Source: Chrysogorgia sp. JL179-B06
Lineage: Eukaryota; Cnidaria; Anthozoa; Scleralcyonacea; Chrysogorgiidae
Direction: 5' to 3'
Assembly: GCA_035772405.1 (NCBI GenBank)
Contig: JAYKKM010000044.1
Span: forward strand, 650,001 to 714,000
DNA: 64,000 nucleotides
Every line of letters starts with the position of its first letter. The first letter of the stretch is position 1. The position numbers and the translations under genes are program-made. Shown piece after piece: positions 14,301 through 23,856 of this stretch. The notes under the pieces were generated by a model that made no database searches, was not told the DNA's origin, and saw nothing but the letters and a program-made list of their open reading frames with translations.

Positions 14301-17300
14301 TAAGAATATATTGTTGTAAGAGCATTGAGACTATTGTATAATGCTCCTAATACGTCTTTTATTATTATTATTATTATAAAACAAACTGAAATACATCGAA
14401 AACAAAGCGAAGAAACGAAAATCTTCAAAAGACGTTACTTTATCATTTTAAAAGTTCTTCCAAATAAAACAATAAGATTTTTTGACGTTATAGGCAATTT
14501 AAACTAGTCATGCTAAATTAGAATATCCTGTAAAAGTATTTGATTCAATACGAATACTCTCTGATGAATGGCCTTTGATCGAAACTTCAAATCTCCTATA
14601 TTCGCTACTTTGCCATTGCGCCAACCTTTTGGTATTCTTTATTTGTATTTTAACACGACGTGCCGCGCAACACACTACCCTTTATAACTTTGGATTTCTC
14701 TCCTCCTTCAGTTTGTCCAGTTTACTCTAAACCCATCGACACCTTTGCCTCGTATTGGACAATGGTTTATTGCTGAAGCTCCAGGTAAAATATTTCTATT
14801 AACAGATTTGTAGAACCTAAAATTCCAGTAAGAATCACCAGAAATAGTTCTGAATTAGATGTGTTAGTTCCTAAGTGTCGTACAAAACTCTTTCAAACTA
14901 GTTACTTTAACCGTTTACCTAAACTATGGAATAATCTACCAAGCTTAATACGAAATTCTAATTCAGTTAAATATTTTAAAAGTCAACTTTATAATCACTA
15001 TACTATTGCTCTAAATAATAATTACGACGTAGATAACTATTGCACTTGGAAGTCTACTTGCTTAAAATGTCACGCTTCACGTAACGTGCTCTCTTCTAAC
15101 CCTTGCTGTTACTAATAGATTGTATCTTACTATATTGCTTTTATATAATTATGTACATATTTAAACTTCCTTCTATACTTAAAGTGCCTATATCACTTGT
15201 GGGATCTTTACATATTTATAGTAATTGGAACATTCTAAGAAGATTTGTAGTTTTGTACTATATCTTCTCAGGCGAAAATTTCATCTTCATGGACTTTTTT
15301 GCAGTTAAAGTTACCGGATATGACATCAAAGGAGGAATTGCAAATCAGTTTTCTTTTGTTTCTTGCTTCAAAAATTCCTCCTTTGATGTCATATCCGGTA
15401 ACTTTAACTGCAAAAAAGTTAATGAAGATGAAATTTTCGCCTGAGAAGATATATTACAAATCTTCTTAGAATGTTCCAATTACTATAAATATGTAAAGAT
15501 CCCACAAGTGATATAGGCACTTTAATATATATTTATGTATACACTCTAGGTACTGCAGTTACTGTATCTATTGTAATTTATATTCATGATAATTTATGTT
15601 AATTTAAAGGGCGTACTTAATTTGGAGCCTAGCTCTGTTGTACTGTCCCACACCTTGTATTAATTAGGTAATAAGTGTAATAAATTTTTTTTTTTAAATT
15701 AAAAAAAAATGACGCTATATACTCATTTCAAATCCAACCTTTTCGTAAATCATCTAGTATCATGTACTTATTTTCAACCTTTCTCTAAGTGAAAAATGAA
15801 GATCCCATTTCAATCATTTGCTGTCGTCCGGACACGAGCATTTGAAATTTGAGTTTGATGATGTCATTTGCCGTGTAAGTGAGATCAATTTTCGTCTATA
15901 TTTCAAGAAGTGTTACTTGGACAATGACGAAACTTGACTGGCAAGTTGACTACCCTAATTCTAATATTCCCGTAAAGTTTCATCATTGTCCAAGTAACAC
16001 TTCCTGAAATATACTAAAATTGATTTCACTTAAACGACTAATGACGTCATCAAGTTCAAATTTCAAATGCTCGTACCATGGATAATAAAAAGACTGGACA
16101 GGAAACTAGCTGACGCCAGCAAACTAACCTATATCACGAGTATGCAGATTTTGCTGAGTTTCTCTTTGACTTCTCCGTATTTTCGTATTCAGGTAGCTAT
16201 ATTGAGATTCCAAAAAGTTTCATCGTCTCACAAACCTGCCAAGTGTTCTAGGTAATTTTTGTTCGTCTTTGTTTCAGCTGTTTTCGTTTTGTTGTGAAGA
16301 AACTGGCGTCGCAAAAACAACCGTTGTTTTAGTTGAAATTTGCGACGCGTTTTTCACCGTCTAAAGTTGGAACCTTTCACCTAAAATGAGTAATGGTTTT
16401 CAACTAGGTTTTCACGCGATCAACTGGTGCCTTAACCAATCAACACGCTGGAAACGTCACACGTGATCTTAGTTGCCTATCCAGTCTTTCTATTGATAAT
16501 CAGAGAATTTCGATTCGAACGAAGAAGAAAATGGAATTTTTCGTTACATATGCACTTTGATCACATTACCTTTGACCTATTTTGTTATATTTGTTAGCGC
16601 GTGTCGACTTATCAGGAGCCTGGAGCGACACGCCACCTGTGACGTATGAACACGGAGGCGCGGTTACTAATATTGCAATCAAAATTCGAGGAAAGGTAAA
16701 GACAATAGGTTTGCATGAAAATATTCAAGGATTTAATTAAGAAATTCCTATATGAAATTTTGTGCGAATGATCTAATTGTCTTAGTAGAAGATAACAGTG
16801 ATGATTGTTTTTAAGATACTAATAATTACTTGCAAGGCTTTGCATGGCCAGGCGCCTGTTTATATTACTGATTTGCTAACTAAATATAAACCTACTCGTG
16901 CTTTGAGATCATCTGACCAAAATCTGCTACTTGAGCCAAAATCCAAAACGGTGACTCATGGAGACAGAACATTCTCAGTTGCAGCACCAAAACTGTTATT
17001 TTAACAGTCCTGATCTATCATGTTGACAATGCTGTTGCAGTGAGATTTTTACGAGTTAGCTTCTTCTAAAATAAGTTATACTGTAGTGATAAACAAAGTG
17101 GCAATGTATTTTTACTGAAGTTGTTGTGTTAAACTCGTTTAGAAACCGATTGGGGCAAAAGTGAGAAGAATTTCCGAGTGAGTCTTCATTTACTTCGTCG
17201 TCTTCTCTTTACCCCTCTTCTCATTCTCCTTCTCTCGCCACTTTTTTCTCATTCCCCTCTTCCGTTTCTTTTTTTCCATCCACTTTCCATTTCCTACTGC

Positions 17301-18837
17301 ATCTTCCTCTTCTCCATACCCTCCATCTTCCTTTCGTCCTTCTTTCTTTTGTAATTTCTGACATTTCCCTGTGTATTTCTCGCCAATAATATAGGTTGCA
17401 ATTGTTGTTAGTCATTGGTAATGGCCAGGACGCCATACGACTCACTTGCAATAAACTCTCAGACCTTCTAAACTATTCAAAACCAAATGCTCCAGGTTCG
17501 TAAAGTCTTGTAAATTACTCAGTAAACACGGACCTAAAATGAACAGGTTTTGTGATTGGCTATATGGAACAGAAGTGGTTAGGGTTAGGACATTGGTTTC
17601 TTTGTGGTTGATTCTATTTTTTTATTGTTTTAATCAACCAATCACAAAACTTGATAGTATAGGTACACACGTAAAAATCTCACAGGTTGTAACAAGGTTG
17701 TTGGTTCAACATGCCTGTAACAGCATTGTCAACATGATAGAACATGACTGTTAAAATAACAGCACTGTTCAAGCATGTTTCAACATGTTGTGACAGGCTT
17801 GTTGAATCGACAGCAGTTGTTCATGCATGTGAGAACATGCAAAAACCAGCTTACAACGCTGTTAAACCTTGTTATTTCATCATGCTCTGACAACATGTTG
17901 TATCATATGAACAATGTTGTTCAATGCTGTTCAAGCCTGTTCGATCCTCAGCCATGAACAATACTGTTCCAACATCCATGAACTGGCCTGTTGACAACCC
18001 TGTTCAAGCTGGCCAGCTCAACCCTGTTCAAGCCTGTCGATATCAACCATGTTTTTGGCTGTTAACAGGTAAAAACAGACTGTGCGTTTTTACGTGTGTA
18101 GGTGGCGACCCAAAATCCAAATTACTCTGAAGTAACTTCTTCATGAACGAATCTTTTAACTTATCATTAACGAGTCTTTTAAACTTCATTTAGGAGCATT
18201 ATTGAAAGCGGTATTCTGTTGTGCGAACATTATTGATATCTCATCACCTCAAAGCTTACAACAACAACTCAGAGAGAAATATGGCGCTGGTTTCGAAGTC
18301 CAATCCTGGTCGAATTTGCCTCATGGCTCCGGTTTGGGTGCAAGCAGTATCTTGTCTGGTACCATCATGGCTGCATTGCTCAGTGCAGCTGGATACAGTT
18401 ACGATAATGATTCACTGATCCACGCTGTATTACATCTGGAGCAGATGTTGACGACGGGAGGGGGCTGGCAAGATCAGGTTGGTGGGTTATTGCCTGGGAT
18501 TAAGATTGGCCGCTCAAAAGGACAGTTGCCGTTACGAGTTGAGTCGAAGGTTCTCGATATAGGTCGCGATAATATGCAGAAACTACTAGATCACTCACTG
18601 CTTGTGTTCACTGGGAAACCGCGATTGGCGAAAAATATGTTACAGGTTTGTTGTGTCTATTATATATTATTTACGGATATTATTCATGTCCTTGTATGTT
18701 CTCAGTCTTTGGACTATTTTGATGGAGAAGATGTTGTTGTTGACTGTTGTTGTTGTTGACTGTTGTCGTTGTTGTTGTTGTTGTCGTTGTCGTTGTCGTC
18801 GTTGTTGTTGTCGTCGTCGTCGTCGTCGTCGTCGTCG

Positions 18838-18883
<46 letters not shown>

Positions 18884-21800
18884 CCACGTTACCCCATTGT
18901 GTTAATCGTCTTCATTAGGGCGTAGTCCGTAATTGGTACACTCGTAAACCGGAAGTAATTGAAACTGCTGACTGGATAGAAAGCAACGCGGAGGACTGTG
19001 CCCAAGCGTGTGTTGAAGGTGCGTTTTTGTGTATTTATACTAAGATATTTGTTTTTAATATAATGTTGTAATGTTGATATTATGATTTAGACATTGTATT
19101 GTATTGTATTGTATTGTATTGTATTGTATTGCATTGTATTTGTATTTGTATTTGTGATTGGTGCTCTTGGTTTTTGGCATCCTGCAAATGAAAACGTCTT
19201 ACGCCACCTTGGAATCTCAAAACGATATCGTTCTCTGTTCCGCAAACTGTGTTGCACTGATGCAATCCAAGGTTCGACAAACATTTATAGGGAACATCTT
19301 GGGATAACTGATGACTCGTCAGAAGATGACTCGTCAGAAGCAGCTGATCCTGAATCAACTGCTCATCTTGACATTTAATCGTCTCCTAATATGTTCATAA
19401 TCTTAATATTACTTTAAATCACTACAAACCTAACTTATATCTTGAACTTCCTCAAACTTATGCTCATTTTAACTACCAGTTTTCTTTAAGAATAAGTCAC
19501 TTCATGTACATAACTATGTATATATTATGACCATTAATGGCACTAATTGTTATCTACTAGGATTTAAGCAAGACCCATCACCTGTAAAGTTTCTTTAATT
19601 TGTAATAAAAATGAATATTGTATTGTATTGTATTGTATTGTATTGTATTGTATTGTATTGTATTGTATTGTATTGTATTTTTGTTTTAATAATGCCTGCA
19701 TCAACTTCATTTTTGTGTTAAATAGGTGATATTGAAAAAGTAGGACAATGTTTGAATAACTCTTGGGAGCAAAAGAAGATCATTGCTTCAGGTAAACACA
19801 ATGTTTTTGGTCATCGTCTTGAAATGATTTTGGAGGTGGGACAGGAGTAACTGTATAAAACTGTTAACTGGGTTTGGGTATTTTACATATTCGTAATCTT
19901 TGGGTTCTACCAAGAAGAAATGTAATATATCTTGTCGTTCGAAAATGTTATCTTCATTCGTTTTTCCCTGTGCTAAACTTCATTGACTATTCACAGTCAA
20001 AGCAGGAATACGCGAAGTCATTGCACACTAATTCAACAGTGAAATACAAAGAAAGTTTGGCTCTGAACTTTAAACACACCTGTTTAGACAAAATTCGCTC
20101 AATTCCCAAACTTTCTTTGTATTTCACTGCCGAATCACTATGCAATGTTTTTGCGTGTCCCTGCTTTGACGTCATTTCCTGTGAATAGTAAATCACTTTA
20201 GCAGGGGTAAAAGGTATGAAGATGAAATTTTCACACGATAAGATATTTTACAATTCTTCTCAAGAGATTCCAAAGATCACAAATATTTAAAATCCCCAAA
20301 CCACGGATAGGCAATTTAAACTATCCGTCTGGCAGTTAAATCGTAGTTAAGTTCAACCACTTAGTTAAGAATAAAGGTGTATAGATAACGCTAAAGTTAA
20401 CTACTTTTTATATATTCACAATTATGTCTCTTTTGTTAGCAATGGCCGCATTCGACTATCTTCTTATTTTGACCGAAAAGTTAAACTCTGTAATTCTGTC
20501 TTTAAATTATCTCCCCCAACTAGTTTTTCCGTTCCTTCTTCTTTTAAACATTTCCTCAATGAAACATATCATCGTTTATGTAACTCAACATTTATGTTTA
20601 TTTCGTGTTGATTAGGTTGTGAACCTCCGCAGGTGAAAGAGTTGATTGATGTTTTAAAACCACATATTCATGGTAAGTTAAATCTCAAAAATATTACGGT
20701 CCTCACGTAACTAAGTAGAAGCTAATTTTTGATTGACTGTTGGTCAGTAACCATCATATAAGGACAAACATGAAAGCTGCTAAGTTCTCAAAAGAACTGG
20801 ATATAATATGAAAAGGAGAAATAAGAGAACTTCAATGTGTTGAAAAATACAAAATGTGTCGAATTTGATCGAAGACAGTGTCAGTGTGTTTGCAATGACC
20901 GACATTTTTGGCCAGGCGCTATATTTTGTGTTTCAGTGGTCGGCTCATGTGGTTTAAATTTAATAGTGACATTGCCAGGTAATTTTAAAATCGCTTAATA
21001 TTTTAACCGAAATAATTGTATATCGAAACTAAGGAACCTATTACGAGTATTAATGTTTACCGTCACTCAAATTTGTCATATTATATCCTAGACAAACGCA
21101 TCTCAATTTACTCAAACATGATCTACACCTTTGCTAAACTTTCGTAGATATAACAGTGAAAGAAATACGATTTCAGACATTGCTATCCTACAACCTATAT
21201 GCTTTAAAGGGAAAATGGGAAATGGCAATAAAAATTAAGTTTATCTTATTTGAAAGAACTTTTAAAATGATATATCAAGACCTTTTACAGATTTTCCATA
21301 TCGTTCTTGGTTCTGTAAATATTTCACTTCTTTTTAACAAAGAACATTGAACATTCCGCCATCTTGGATATGCATAACCATCCTTGGATATGCGTGACGT
21401 CACAACCAGGGTAGAAATGTTTTTTATATCAGCAATTATCGAGTCATTATAGATGCTAAATCGTAGTTGTTTTGGGTGTTGTATACTTTTAAGTGAACTA
21501 GCAATCTATTTGAACGCATTCCACTGATATTTGGGCAATTATTTACAACTTTTAGAATGTTTACCCTGGTTTTGACGTCACTTAATTAGATCTAATTATA
21601 AAACAAGATGGCGGATTGCAGATATTTTTGTTCACAGATATTTCAAAAATTAAGGAAGTTACGAGGAAATTTTAAAAGGTCTTCATATATTATTTTAAAT
21701 GTTCTTTCAAATGAGACAAAGAAAATTTTTATTGCCATTTCCCTTTAAATAAACTTCAAAAACTCATTAATATTCATTAACCAAATTGTCCAATTACATT

Positions 21801-23332
21801 TCCGTATTTAGTCACGCGCAACGCTTTTATACCTGATAAAAGCCATGAATACCAATCAGCATGAAAATTATATAAAGTCTTTACGAACTTTATATAAAAT
21901 TCCTGCTAATTTGCATTTCATACATCAACCCAATTTACCTCTAATAGAAAATAAAAACCAGTACACTCCCTAGTGACAATCAATTGTTTATGATAAAACG
22001 CTCCTTCTCGTGTTTTAAATACTACTTATAATTTCCAAATATGTTTAAAATGTTTGCACCCCATTCCGCAGTATATCGTGACAACTTAGCGCGAAACTAT
22101 CTTCTAGTTCAGCACCCGTTCTTATAGTCTCGGACATACTCATAAAGAATGGACACAAGCCAATGAACTTACTTATCTCACAGTTCTCTGTAATTCAAAT
22201 GTCAACAGACACATGTACGCATTACGTACCTATTTTTTTACTAATAACCATTACTAGTACGTTTTACTAATATATTGTAGATGTAATGTATCATTTAATT
22301 GAAGAACTTAGTCGACTAGAAAGATAAGCTGTTTCTGTTTCGCCCATTGCGTTAACCATATTTATCTGTTTTGCATTTGACAATTTACCCTCCCAATTTT
22401 TGTGTGATTATTTTTATGTTTTGCCAGGCCTCTTGCTTACTGGTGCTGGGGGAGGTGGCTTTTTGTACGCGATTACCAAAGAACCTAATTTCAGCGAGAA
22501 AGTTGATGATCTTATCAGTAATCTTGGGGTGAGACAAACATACATGCATGTGTTTTTTTTAAAGATAATAATTTTGGATAATTTATATTGAACTTACGTG
22601 CCAATTAAAATGGGGGTAGGATTAGGGCTGCCCCGACGAACAAATACATTACCCACCCTAACGTATTTGTTCGTCAGGGCAATGTATTTGCTCGTCAGGG
22701 CAATGTATTTGTTCGTCAGGGCAATGTATTTGTCCGTCAGGGCAATGTATTTGCTCGTCAGGGCAATGTATTTGTTCGTCAGGACAATGTATTTGCTCGT
22801 CAGGACAATGTATTTGCTCGTCAGGACAATGTATTTGCTCGTCAGGACAATGTATTTGCTCGTCAGTGGTTTTTGCTTGTCAGGGTAATGTATTTTCTCG
22901 TCAGGGCAAAGTATTTGCTCGTCAGGGTAATGTATTTGCTCGTCAGGGTAATGTATTTGCTCGTCAGGGTAATGTATTTGCTCGTCAGGGTAATGTATTT
23001 GCTCGTCAGGGTAATGTATTTGTTCGTCAGGGTAATGTATTTGTTCGTCAGGGTAATGTATTTGCTCGTCAGGGCAATGTATTTGTTCGTCAGGGTAATG
23101 TATTTGTTCGTCAGAGCAATGTATTTGCTCGTCAACGTAATGTATTTGCTCGTCAATGCAATGTATTTGTTCGTCAGGGTAATGTCAGGAGAAATTATTG
23201 AAGTATAAACAAAATAGTTTTTAAACCTGAAATTTTTTTTTCTCATATTGTCTTGGCGAACAGGGCAAACGAAGTGAAGAAGTCTACAGGCTGGAGTTCG
23301 ATGAAGAAGGTTTAACAGTACGCACTGAGTAA
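35..23332 (+). CDS. FCSK: L-fucose kinase, 27 exons, 5' partial
   Basis: L-fucokinase phosphorylates free L-fucose to fucose-1-phosphate in the cytosolic GDP-fucose salvage pathway. Exons: 35-169, 267-339, 599-696, 1905-1985, 2068-2187, 4025-4256, 5230-5375, 5554-5655, 6355-6414, 7691-7822, 7915-8016, 8184-8308, 9629-9706, 11466-11602, 12515-12663, 13327-13388, 13470-13554, 14712-14784, 16598-16695, 17143-17177, 17395-17495, 18194-18645, 18919-19018, 19726-19791, 20616-20672, 22428-22528, 23264-23332. All have AG/GT borders and their phases join into 1022 codons plus stop, against about 1084 residues in human FCSK, so little is missing. The N-terminal half is the fucokinase/pyrophosphorylase-like domain ([25 protein letters not shown]). 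The C-terminal half is a GHMP kinase: [14 protein letters not shown] near visible residue 664, the [11 protein letters not shown] nucleotide loop near 783, [11 protein letters not shown] near 970. No frameshift or stop was seen, so it should be functional. Confidence 0.94.
1072..1697. repeat. Pentanucleotide-derived array (AATGC/AATAC)
   Basis: About 625 bp of CAATG, CAATA and CAAG words in 5-, 9- and 14-bp combinations. Several frames on both strands are open here only because the period avoids stops. Lies in an FCSK intron. Confidence 0.9.
2286..2361. repeat. TCTG microsatellite
   Basis: About 19 uninterrupted copies of the 4-bp unit. Confidence 0.95.
2386..2865. mobile_element. Probable MITE rich in GTAACGAAGTAA words
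   Basis: Repeated GTAACGAAGTAA on both strands and TTTACTTAAGTA words make a low-complexity element beside a TCTG microsatellite. Boundaries are uncertain. Confidence 0.4.
3371..3430 (+). ncRNA. Degenerate hammerhead-like motif (retroelement fragment)
   Basis: CTGATGA at 3386-3392 is followed by a perfect 6-bp stem II (GACACT/AGTGTC, 3394-3412), GAAA at 3413-3416, a 3-bp stem III (ACG/CGT, loop TTG) and C at 3425. Stems II and III and the core fit a hammerhead, but I cannot pair a good stem I between 3371-3385 and 3426-3440. Probably a decayed ribozyme from a Penelope-like element. Confidence 0.4.
3540..3735. repeat. Foldback with tRNA-like SINE remnant
   Basis: ACACTGCTGTAGTGAATGTG and a reverse partner near 3730 bound nested palindromes (ACGATCGTCCATGTA). 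On the - strand 3617-3645 carries box B GGTTCGATTCC followed by TGTCC; box A is missing. Confidence 0.55.
3815..3930 (+). mobile_element. tRNA-derived SINE head
   Basis: TGAGTCTCGGTGGCTCAATG starts a tRNA-like segment with box A TGGCTCAATGG and a damaged box B (GGTTCTATTTC). Its anticodon stem has a mismatch, so it is not a tRNA gene. Related copies are at 3600-3660 and 45975-46060. Confidence 0.65.
4440..4680. mobile_element. Truncated member of the palindromic MITE family
   Basis: Starts TTTAAAGTCATGCCTATCTC and contains TTTCATCTTCATGGACTTTT and GTTACCGGATGTGATATG, shared with 15183-15521. The second arm is largely missing; a short hairpin (GAGGCATT/AATGCCTC) remains. Confidence 0.6.
4817..5213 (+). 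mobile_element. LINE 3' end, copy 1
   Basis: The frame reads [17 protein letters not shown] with a degraded continuation and ends [14 protein letters not shown] before a stop, a typical ORF2 C terminus. The 3' UTR ends CCAATAAAGTTACAACATCA. A second copy is at 7197-7575 and a reversed copy at 53846-54007. Confidence 0.75.
5692..6201. mobile_element. TTAA-flanked foldback MITE (AGTGC ends)
   Basis: Flanked by TTAA (5688-5691, 6202-6205). Ends AGTGCTTATAAACCCAAAAT and its reverse complement; the inverted arms run about 130 bp, continuing through GATTCGGATAGAGCATAAAA and TTTTTGCGTTAAACTTTTAG. It lies in an FCSK intron. Confidence 0.88.
6485..6803 (+). mobile_element. LINE C-terminal fragment with A-rich tail
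   Basis: The frame includes [20 protein letters not shown] followed by [11 protein letters not shown], a standard RT C terminus, then a short UTR ending AATAAAAATAATAAATAAAT. Confidence 0.6.
7197..7575 (+). mobile_element. LINE 3' end, copy 2
   Basis: Near-identical to 4817-5213 in the same orientation, with a small deletion in the coding tail (TGTTCATTCATGAAACTC) and the same AATAAA-bearing end. Confidence 0.75.
8050..8162. repeat. TTTG microsatellite
   Basis: About 28 copies with a few TTGC variants, in the intron just before the FCSK exon at 8184. Confidence 0.95.
8396..8675. repeat. TATCTCTC-type repeat
   Basis: Imperfect CT-rich repeat of TATCTCTC/TATATCTC words, pyrimidine-rich on the + strand. 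Confidence 0.9.
9875..10293. repeat. Foldback of two head-to-head tRNA-like SINE copies
   Basis: Two inverted arms of about 200 bp meet near 10083. Each carries a tRNA-like segment: + strand 10183-10254 has box A TAGCTTAGTGG, a nearly paired anticodon stem with loop CTAGCAT (anticodon AGC), a perfect 5-bp T stem around TTCGATT and an acceptor stem with six of seven pairs. The - strand copy is at 9911-9988 with more changes. The acceptor is followed by SINE-like sequence, so these are SINE heads rather than working tRNA-Ala genes. Confidence 0.75.
10470..10720 (-). mobile_element. LINE reverse-transcriptase C-terminal fragment
   Basis: On the - strand a frame reads [20 protein letters not shown], then Pro/Arg-rich text and [16 protein letters not shown], the usual C-terminal signature of non-LTR retrotransposon ORF2 proteins. 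The frame is broken upstream by the foldback at 10708-11124. Confidence 0.65.
10708..11124. mobile_element. Foldback element with GGGCCTG ends
   Basis: The ends GGGCCTGTTTATATGATCCC and its near reverse complement (GGATCATATGAACAGGCCC) bound 417 bp with repeated CCCGGTACACCGGGA-type palindromes. It interrupts the - strand LINE fragment at 10470-10720. A related terminus occurs at 62359-62851. Confidence 0.65.
11696..11780 (+). mobile_element. SINE fragment, same family
   Basis: A short stretch from CACCATTCAGGGTCTTA to AATACCAGCAAATGG matches the start of the body of the SINE at 53475-53705. Confidence 0.55.
12236..12405 (+). mobile_element. SINE body copy, 5'-truncated
   Basis: It matches the body of the 53475-53705 SINE from CCACTCAGGGTCTTA through GTCTTCTCGGATAACG to GAGTGATAAA, without the tRNA-like head. 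It lies in an FCSK intron. Confidence 0.7.
12676..12800. repeat. GATGA microsatellite
   Basis: GATGA and GATGGA units follow directly after the FCSK exon ending at 12663. Confidence 0.9.
14042..14191. repeat. Inverted-repeat element with telomere-like core
   Basis: CTTTCTCGATATATGAGCAA and TTCATATATCGAGAAAG bound a core of degenerate TTAGGG/TTAGGATT units (14100-14145). Confidence 0.6.
14220..14375 (+). mobile_element. Truncated retroelement 3' end with ATT tail, copy 1
   Basis: A 150-bp unit (GTTCATAGTGGTAATATATG ... AGAGCATTGAGACTATT ... CTCCTAATACGTCTTT) ends in ATT repeats. The same unit occurs at 55873-56035. Confidence 0.6.
14820..15695 (+). mobile_element. LINE C-terminal fragment interrupted by a MITE
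   Basis: The frame includes [20 protein letters not shown] and [10 protein letters not shown], then Cys residues near the stop. The 3' UTR is split by the foldback at 15183-15521 and resumes to a T-rich and A-rich tail near 15680-15710. Confidence 0.6.
15183..15521. mobile_element. TTAA-flanked near-perfect palindromic MITE
   Basis: Flanked by TTAA (15179-15182, 15522-15525). Ends AGTGCCTATATCACTTGTGG and its reverse complement; arms of about 150 bp are nearly identical, with GTTACCGGATATGACATC near the hinge. It is inserted in the 3' UTR of the LINE at 14820-15695. Confidence 0.9.
15835..16073. repeat. Foldback repeat
   Basis: Inverted arms of about 100 bp: CGAGCATTTGAAATTTGAGT ... GTGTTACTTGGACAATGA against TCATTGTCCAAGTAACAC ... 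CAAATTTCAAATGCTCG. A possible larger element pair (16079 and 16500, AAAGACTGGA) follows. Confidence 0.65.
16795..17005 (+). mobile_element. LINE C-terminal fragment (CR1/L2-like)
   Basis: The frame reads [20 protein letters not shown], then [17 protein letters not shown] and [10 protein letters not shown]. This series is characteristic of the end of CR1/L2-type ORF2 proteins. It sits between FCSK exons at 16695 and 17143. Confidence 0.7.
17665..18099. mobile_element. ACACACGTAAAAA-terminated element, 4-bp duplication
   Basis: 13-bp perfect inverted ends (ACACACGTAAAAA) are flanked by AGGT on both sides (17661-17664, 18100-18103). The 435-bp interior is built from degenerate short words such as CTGTTCAAGC and CAACATG. 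No transposase frame is present. Confidence 0.7.
18194..18645 (+). CDS. FCSK: FCSK exon 22: GHMP nucleotide-binding core
   Basis: This is the longest FCSK exon (452 bp, entering in phase 1 and ending in phase 0). It carries the [11 protein letters not shown] glycine-rich loop that binds ATP phosphate in GHMP kinases, followed by [14 protein letters not shown], a segment typical of fucokinases, and the strand [13 protein letters not shown]. The acceptor is TTTAG before 18194 and the donor GTTTGT follows 18645. The key motif residues are intact, which argues against a pseudogene. Confidence 0.95.
18730..18884. repeat. TTG/TCG trinucleotide repeat
   Basis: GTT and GTC triplets with an internal pure GTC block, in the short intron before the exon at 18919. 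Confidence 0.9.
19142..19679 (+). mobile_element. Non-LTR retrotransposon 3' end with TATTG-repeat tail
   Basis: The frame reads [20 protein letters not shown], then [20 protein letters not shown] and an acidic tail with stop at 19376-19378. The series resembles the C terminus of R2/NeSL-type retrotransposon proteins. The 3' UTR ends in about 62 bp of TATTG repeats; a shorter TATTG run lies just upstream (19094-19140). Confidence 0.55.
19850..20325. mobile_element. Larger member of the same palindromic MITE family
   Basis: The right end (GGGGATTTTAAATATTTGTG on the - strand) matches the 4440 copy's GGGGATTTTATATATTCGTA. Inner arms pair around GTGAAATACAAAGAAAGTTT. It lies between FCSK exons 24 and 25. 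Confidence 0.6.
21208..21744. mobile_element. TTAA-flanked foldback MITE (AGGGAAA ends)
   Basis: Flanked by TTAA (21204-21207, 21745-21748). Ends AGGGAAAATGGGAAATGGCA and a near reverse complement; arms of about 100 bp include GAAAGAACTTTTAAAATGAT. Fragments of the same family occur at 50970-51090, 62070-62185 and 13780-13870. Confidence 0.82.
21749..22427 (+). other. FCSK intron remainder, nothing recognised
   Basis: AT-rich intron sequence before exon 26. I see no conserved frame, clear repeat or RNA structure. Confidence 0.5.
22428..22528 (+). CDS. FCSK: FCSK exon 26: C-terminal GHMP motif
   Basis: This exon encodes [19 protein letters not shown], the conserved C-terminal glycine-rich motif of GHMP kinases. 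The donor GTGAGA follows 22528. The next intron is mostly filled by a 21-bp minisatellite, and the final exon (23264-23332) ends the protein with RTE and TAA. Confidence 0.94.
22629..23190. repeat. 21-bp minisatellite in the last FCSK intron
   Basis: About 25 copies of GTAATGTATTTGCTCGTCAG plus one base. The first recognisable unit (22629-22651) is inverted relative to the rest. Being a multiple of three, it leaves frames open on both strands. Confidence 0.93.
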
Positions 23333-23483
23333 AACATGTAAAAATATGTATATATGAACAAAATTTTACAAAACTAGTACTTAAATTAACATAAGCTTTT
23401 TTATGCAATTTCTTATGCGAGAGGCTGTGTAAGACTGTAAGTTATTAGTTCCGAGTCAAGGAACACGATAAAAGAAAAAGTAA

Positions 23484-23489
23484 ATTAAA
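23484..23489 (+). promoter_or_regulatory. Candidate FCSK polyadenylation signal (ATTAAA)
   Basis: ATTAAA lies about 150 bp downstream of the FCSK stop codon. No AATAAA was noticed closer. Transcript ends are unknown, so this is only positional support. Confidence 0.35.
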
Positions 23490-23527
23490 TTCAAAATAGA
23501 CAATATATATGTGATGCATTGATATGA

Positions 23528-23743
23528 CAAAATGGTTTTAAACGGTTTGCTAAAGCGTTGGGCGAAGAAGAGAGCTCCAAAAGATTACGAAATGTAATCC
23601 CAAATACTACCCAGTACAAAACTCGTATTTTTGGAAGAAAGAAAGAGCCAACGACGATTGACCCTACTAGAGCAGTTAGCCCTGCTACAACGATAGCCGA
23701 GTCTAATCCTTTGGGCTCAACGTATCAGTTGTTGAAAGCCTGA
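23528..23743 (+). other. Unassigned open frame after FCSK
   Basis: A 71-codon open frame ends in TGA. It reads ...KRFAKALGEEESSKRL... then a Ser/Thr/Pro-rich tail ending STYQLLKA. It is not low-complexity, unlike most other open frames here, but there is no convincing splice acceptor or upstream exon and no family was recognised. It could be a terminal exon, a short ORF or chance. Confidence 0.2.
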
Positions 23744-23856
23744 AGACAGAAATGCTTAGTATGACCGTGAAAACATTAATATAAGTCTGACAAAGTAGAC
23801 GTTTGTAAGATGAAACAATGAAACAAAGTAATTTGTTGAGTGTTGTTTCTTTGGTG

